Below are positions 5,147 through 6,849 of a DNA stretch of 6,849 nt, piece by piece. Origin of the DNA: Phycisphaera sp. Lineage in GTDB: Bacteria; Planctomycetota; Phycisphaerae; Phycisphaerales; UBA1924. The notes below the pieces were generated by a model that was not told where the DNA came from, did no database searches, and worked only from the letters and a program-made list of their open reading frames with translations. The first letter of the stretch is position 1. Every line of letters starts with the position of its first letter. The translations under genes were made by a program, and so were the position numbers. Where the stretch lies: the NCBI GenBank assembly GCA_002732755.1, contig NVSP01000025.1, positions 1 through 6,849 on the forward strand, in the 5' to 3' direction.

Positions 5147-6682
5147 ATGAATCTGTTCTCGCGCGTGTTGTGTGGTGCCGCCGCTCTGGCCTTGGTCAGC
5201 GTGGCAGCAGCCGACGAGTTCACCGACCGCCTCAACGCCGCCTACCAGAGACTCGCCGACTCCAGACGCGCCGAAAATATCATCATGCCAGCGATTGGCA
5301 ACATGCAAGAGCCCCCGGGTATCCTGCTTGGACGCGCCGACCGCGTGCTGCTGCTGACAACCTCAAGCCCCGCATGGGCCTCGGCAACCAACTGGTCAAC
5401 CGCAGAATCACAGCAAGCCGTCCTCGAAGCTCTGGCAACGATCACCGAAGAGGAAAACCCTCGCCGAGCCATGCGGTTTGCGCTTCCCTATGGCATCAAC
5501 GGCGTCAGCACCGCATGGGTCCGCAAAGAGATCCACGCTGAACTGGGCGATCCGCCAACAATCGCAGCGGTTCAGATGGGCTACCTAAACAGAATGCAAT
5601 GGGTCGAGTCACTCGTCCACATCGAAGCAACGCGTCTAGCCAGCGAGGGCGACTACGAGCAGGCGATGGAGATGGTCTTTGACCTCGCGCTGCTCGGCAG
5701 GATGATCGCCGACCGCCAACTCGCCCAAGAGGTCCAGTGGGGGCTTGGCGCTGCGAGCAACGCGATGATGCGGCTTAGGGATCTGGCGTATGTCGATTCC
5801 CAAAAAGATTCCGTGCTCACCGGCGAGTTCATCAAAGACATCATCGCCCGCATCGACATGCAGCGCGGGATGTTCCGGCTCGATCGCCTCCGCCTGCCCG
5901 TTGGCGATCAGGTCGCCGCCGAGCAGATGGCAAGCCGCGTCTTTGGACGAACCGGCACACCCGACCAGTCGATCTTCCCAACCGCGATGGCAGAACTTGC
6001 CGCCACATCAAGGCCCTTGCGATTATTCTCGGAATCAGGCCGATGGAAGGACGCCGCCGAGAACCACGCCAGCAAGAGCCAAACGGATTCGACGATCTCA
6101 GGCATCTACTCCGATTGGTCCATCCGCTGGGACGCAGACACCTTCGACCCGACATTCCGCACCCCCTCGGCATACGACCGCCTCGACCCATCCCAGTACG
6201 CGATGGTCAAAGAGATCGTGCCAGACCTTGACGATCTCTTTGTGCTCCGCCGAGAACTCGATGCAGAACTCGTCGGCACACGCGTCGCCCTTGCGGTCCG
6301 GGCGCTCATCATCGAAGCCGGCAGCATGCCTAGCTCCCTGGCTCTTGTCCGCCCGCGATATGTCAGCGACCTCGGTGTCGATCCGTACAACCCGGACCGA
6401 AGAGCCAGCAACATGCCCGCAATGAAGTTCTTTGTACCCGTGCGAGACACCGTTCGCAACCAGCTCCACACCATGAATGTCGTGCCAGCCAACCGGACAA
6501 ACTTCAGTGTCCGACTCGATAATGAGCAGTTCGTGCTCTACTCGCTCGGCGGCAACGAGTTCGACGACCGCGCGACCATCGTCTCCGACAGCGGGCTTGA
6601 ACAAGCCGGTGACTACCTCATCTGGCCCCCCGTACTCGGGCTTCTGCGCGAGTACCTCCAAGACACGGGCGGCTCCGAATAA
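5147..6682 (+). CDS. Exported protein of unknown function with pseudopilin-like C-terminal block
   Basis: I do not recognise this 511-residue protein by name. Residues 1-22 (MNLFSRVLCGAAALALVSVA then AA) are a typical Sec signal peptide, probably cut before DEF, so the product should be periplasmic or secreted; Cys9 is not in a lipobox. The middle (about 140-370) is mainly helical, with GDYEQAMEMVFDLALLGRMI (168-187) followed by a run of charged helices. The C-terminal part has an ordered set: RVALAVRALIIEAGSMPSSL (379-398), RPRYVSDLGVDPYNP (402-416), FVLYSLGGNEFDD (462-474), DYLIWPP (489-495). This order (small-residue helix, G..P..L, DP., LYS.G.N..DD, W) resembles the soluble part of type II secretion pseudopilin GspG and blocks I recall in planctomycete hypothetical proteins; this is inference. 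ATG 5147 is chosen for AAAGG six bases upstream; the in-frame GTG 5141 lies against that site. It has its own transcription unit after the sigma terminator. Confidence 0.85.
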   Translation: MNLFSRVLCGAAALALVSVAAADEFTDRLNAAYQRLADSRRAENIIMPAIGNMQEPPGILLGRADRVLLLTTSSPAWASATNWSTAESQQAVLEALATITEEENPRRAMRFALPYGINGVSTAWVRKEIHAELGDPPTIAAVQMGYLNRMQWVESLVHIEATRLASEGDYEQAMEMVFDLALLGRMIADRQLAQEVQWGLGAASNAMMRLRDLAYVDSQKDSVLTGEFIKDIIARIDMQRGMFRLDRLRLPVGDQVAAEQMASRVFGRTGTPDQSIFPTAMAELAATSRPLRLFSESGRWKDAAENHASKSQTDSTISGIYSDWSIRWDADTFDPTFRTPSAYDRLDPSQYAMVKEIVPDLDDLFVLRRELDAELVGTRVALAVRALIIEAGSMPSSLALVRPRYVSDLGVDPYNPDRRASNMPAMKFFVPVRDTVRNQLHTMNVVPANRTNFSVRLDNEQFVLYSLGGNEFDDRATIVSDSGLEQAGDYLIWPPVLGLLREYLQDTGGSE

Positions 6683-6685
6683 ACC

Positions 6686-6715
6686 GCTTCAACACGCACC
6701 CGGAATAGTTGAAGC
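6686..6715. repeat. Perfect 8-bp dyad with spaced direct repeats before trxB
   Basis: GCTTCAAC (6686-6693) and GTTGAAGC (6708-6715) are exact inverted repeats, 14 bases apart, starting 4 bases after the stop of the exported-protein gene. CACGCAC occurs at 6693-6699 and again at 6715-6721, exactly 22 bases apart, about two helical turns. No T-run follows, so a classical terminator is unlikely; an operator for trxB or an mRNA 3' end structure is possible. Confidence 0.4.
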
Positions 6716-6744
6716 ACGCACAGAGTTTCCCGCCAGTCACACGC

Positions 6745-6750
6745 AAGGAG
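6745..6750 (+). promoter_or_regulatory. Ribosome binding site of trxB
   Basis: AAGGAG lies 10 bases before ATG 6761. The nearer ATG at 6751 is only 0 bases away and reads five codons to a stop, so the site serves 6761. Confidence 0.75.
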
Positions 6751-6760
6751 ATGCCCAGCG

Positions 6761-6849
6761 ATGTCTGAACAGGTCCACAATGTTGTCATCATCGGTTCAG
6801 GCCCTGCGGGCTGGACCGCTGCTATCTACGCCGCCCGCGCCAACCTCGA
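6761..6849 (+). CDS. trxB: Thioredoxin reductase-type flavoprotein, N-terminal end (3' truncated by window)
   Basis: Only 29 codons are visible. After MSEQVHN they read [20 protein letters not shown], the FAD-binding GxGxxG Rossmann motif in the form typical of bacterial TrxB, which transfers electrons from NADPH through FAD and a CxxC pair to thioredoxin in the cytosol. The C-x-x-C and NADPH-binding parts lie beyond the window. The related ferredoxin/flavodoxin-NADP reductases of the TrxB-like group and AhpF share this type of motif, but AhpF carries it internally, so the start position favours TrxB. The spacer before it holds a dyad and a direct repeat that may be regulatory. Confidence 0.85.
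   Translation, partial: MSEQVHNVVIIGSGPAGWTAAIYAARANL

Noticed and set aside
5147..5175. Lipoprotein signal with Cys9
   Set aside because: Context is RVLC, with no small residue at -1, and the Cys lies before the hydrophobic core; an ordinary Sec signal peptide fits better.
6098..6661. 187-codon minus-strand frame opposite the exported protein
   Set aside because: Shadow of the plus-strand gene; no recognisable domain, and the plus frame has a signal peptide and a proper ribosome binding site.
6751..6768. Five-codon ATG mini-frame overlapping the trxB start
   Set aside because: It has no spacing from the ribosome binding site and no sign of function; trxB ATG 6761 explains the site.

Overview
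The window reads as an ordinary chromosomal stretch from a moderately GC-rich bacterium, most likely a planctomycete and probably of the Phycisphaerae type. That placement is inference from recalled protein style: the UVR-motif protein with its YEPGKINVRLI start, the secreted protein with a pseudopilin-like C-terminal block, and a short RpoD-type sigma factor with RPIHVPAYMVE in region 3. No database search was possible. There is no sign of mobile DNA, CRISPR, tRNA or rRNA.

Layout. (1) 2-1063 (+): 3' part of mnmG (gidA), the FAD subunit of the tRNA wobble-uridine modifying enzyme. (2) 1063-2820 (+): CPA2-type cation/proton antiporter with a cytosolic TrkA-N (RCK) domain, starting on the mnmG stop codon (TAATG), so probably co-transcribed and coupled. 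(3) 2801-3640 (-): soluble protein with a C-terminal UvrB/UvrC (UVR) motif, convergent with the antiporter and overlapping its 3' end by 20 bp. (4) 3641-4017: divergent intergenic region. Its right half is a densely structured leader of three consecutive hairpins and a possible 36-codon upstream ORF ending in GTGA on the next gene's start. (5) 4018-4920 (+): sigma-70 family factor without region 1.1, GTG start behind a very strong ribosome binding site. (6) 4921-5146: hairpin terminator, two further dyads and a weak possible -10. (7) 5147-6682 (+): exported 511-residue protein of unknown function. (8) 6683-6760: spacer with a perfect 8-bp dyad and a spaced direct repeat. (9) 6761-6849 (+): first 29 codons of a thioredoxin reductase-type flavoprotein (trxB).

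The genes do not form an obvious single pathway. tRNA modification, ion homeostasis, transcription initiation and thioredoxin reduction are housekeeping jobs, and the two unnamed proteins look lineage-typical rather than like cargo of an accessory island. I found no convincing new multi-gene system. The most interesting item is the sigma-factor leader: stacked hairpins, a start codon in the loop of the first, and a possible coupled uORF suggest post-transcriptional or attenuation-type control of the sigma gene. It can be tested by comparison with relatives.
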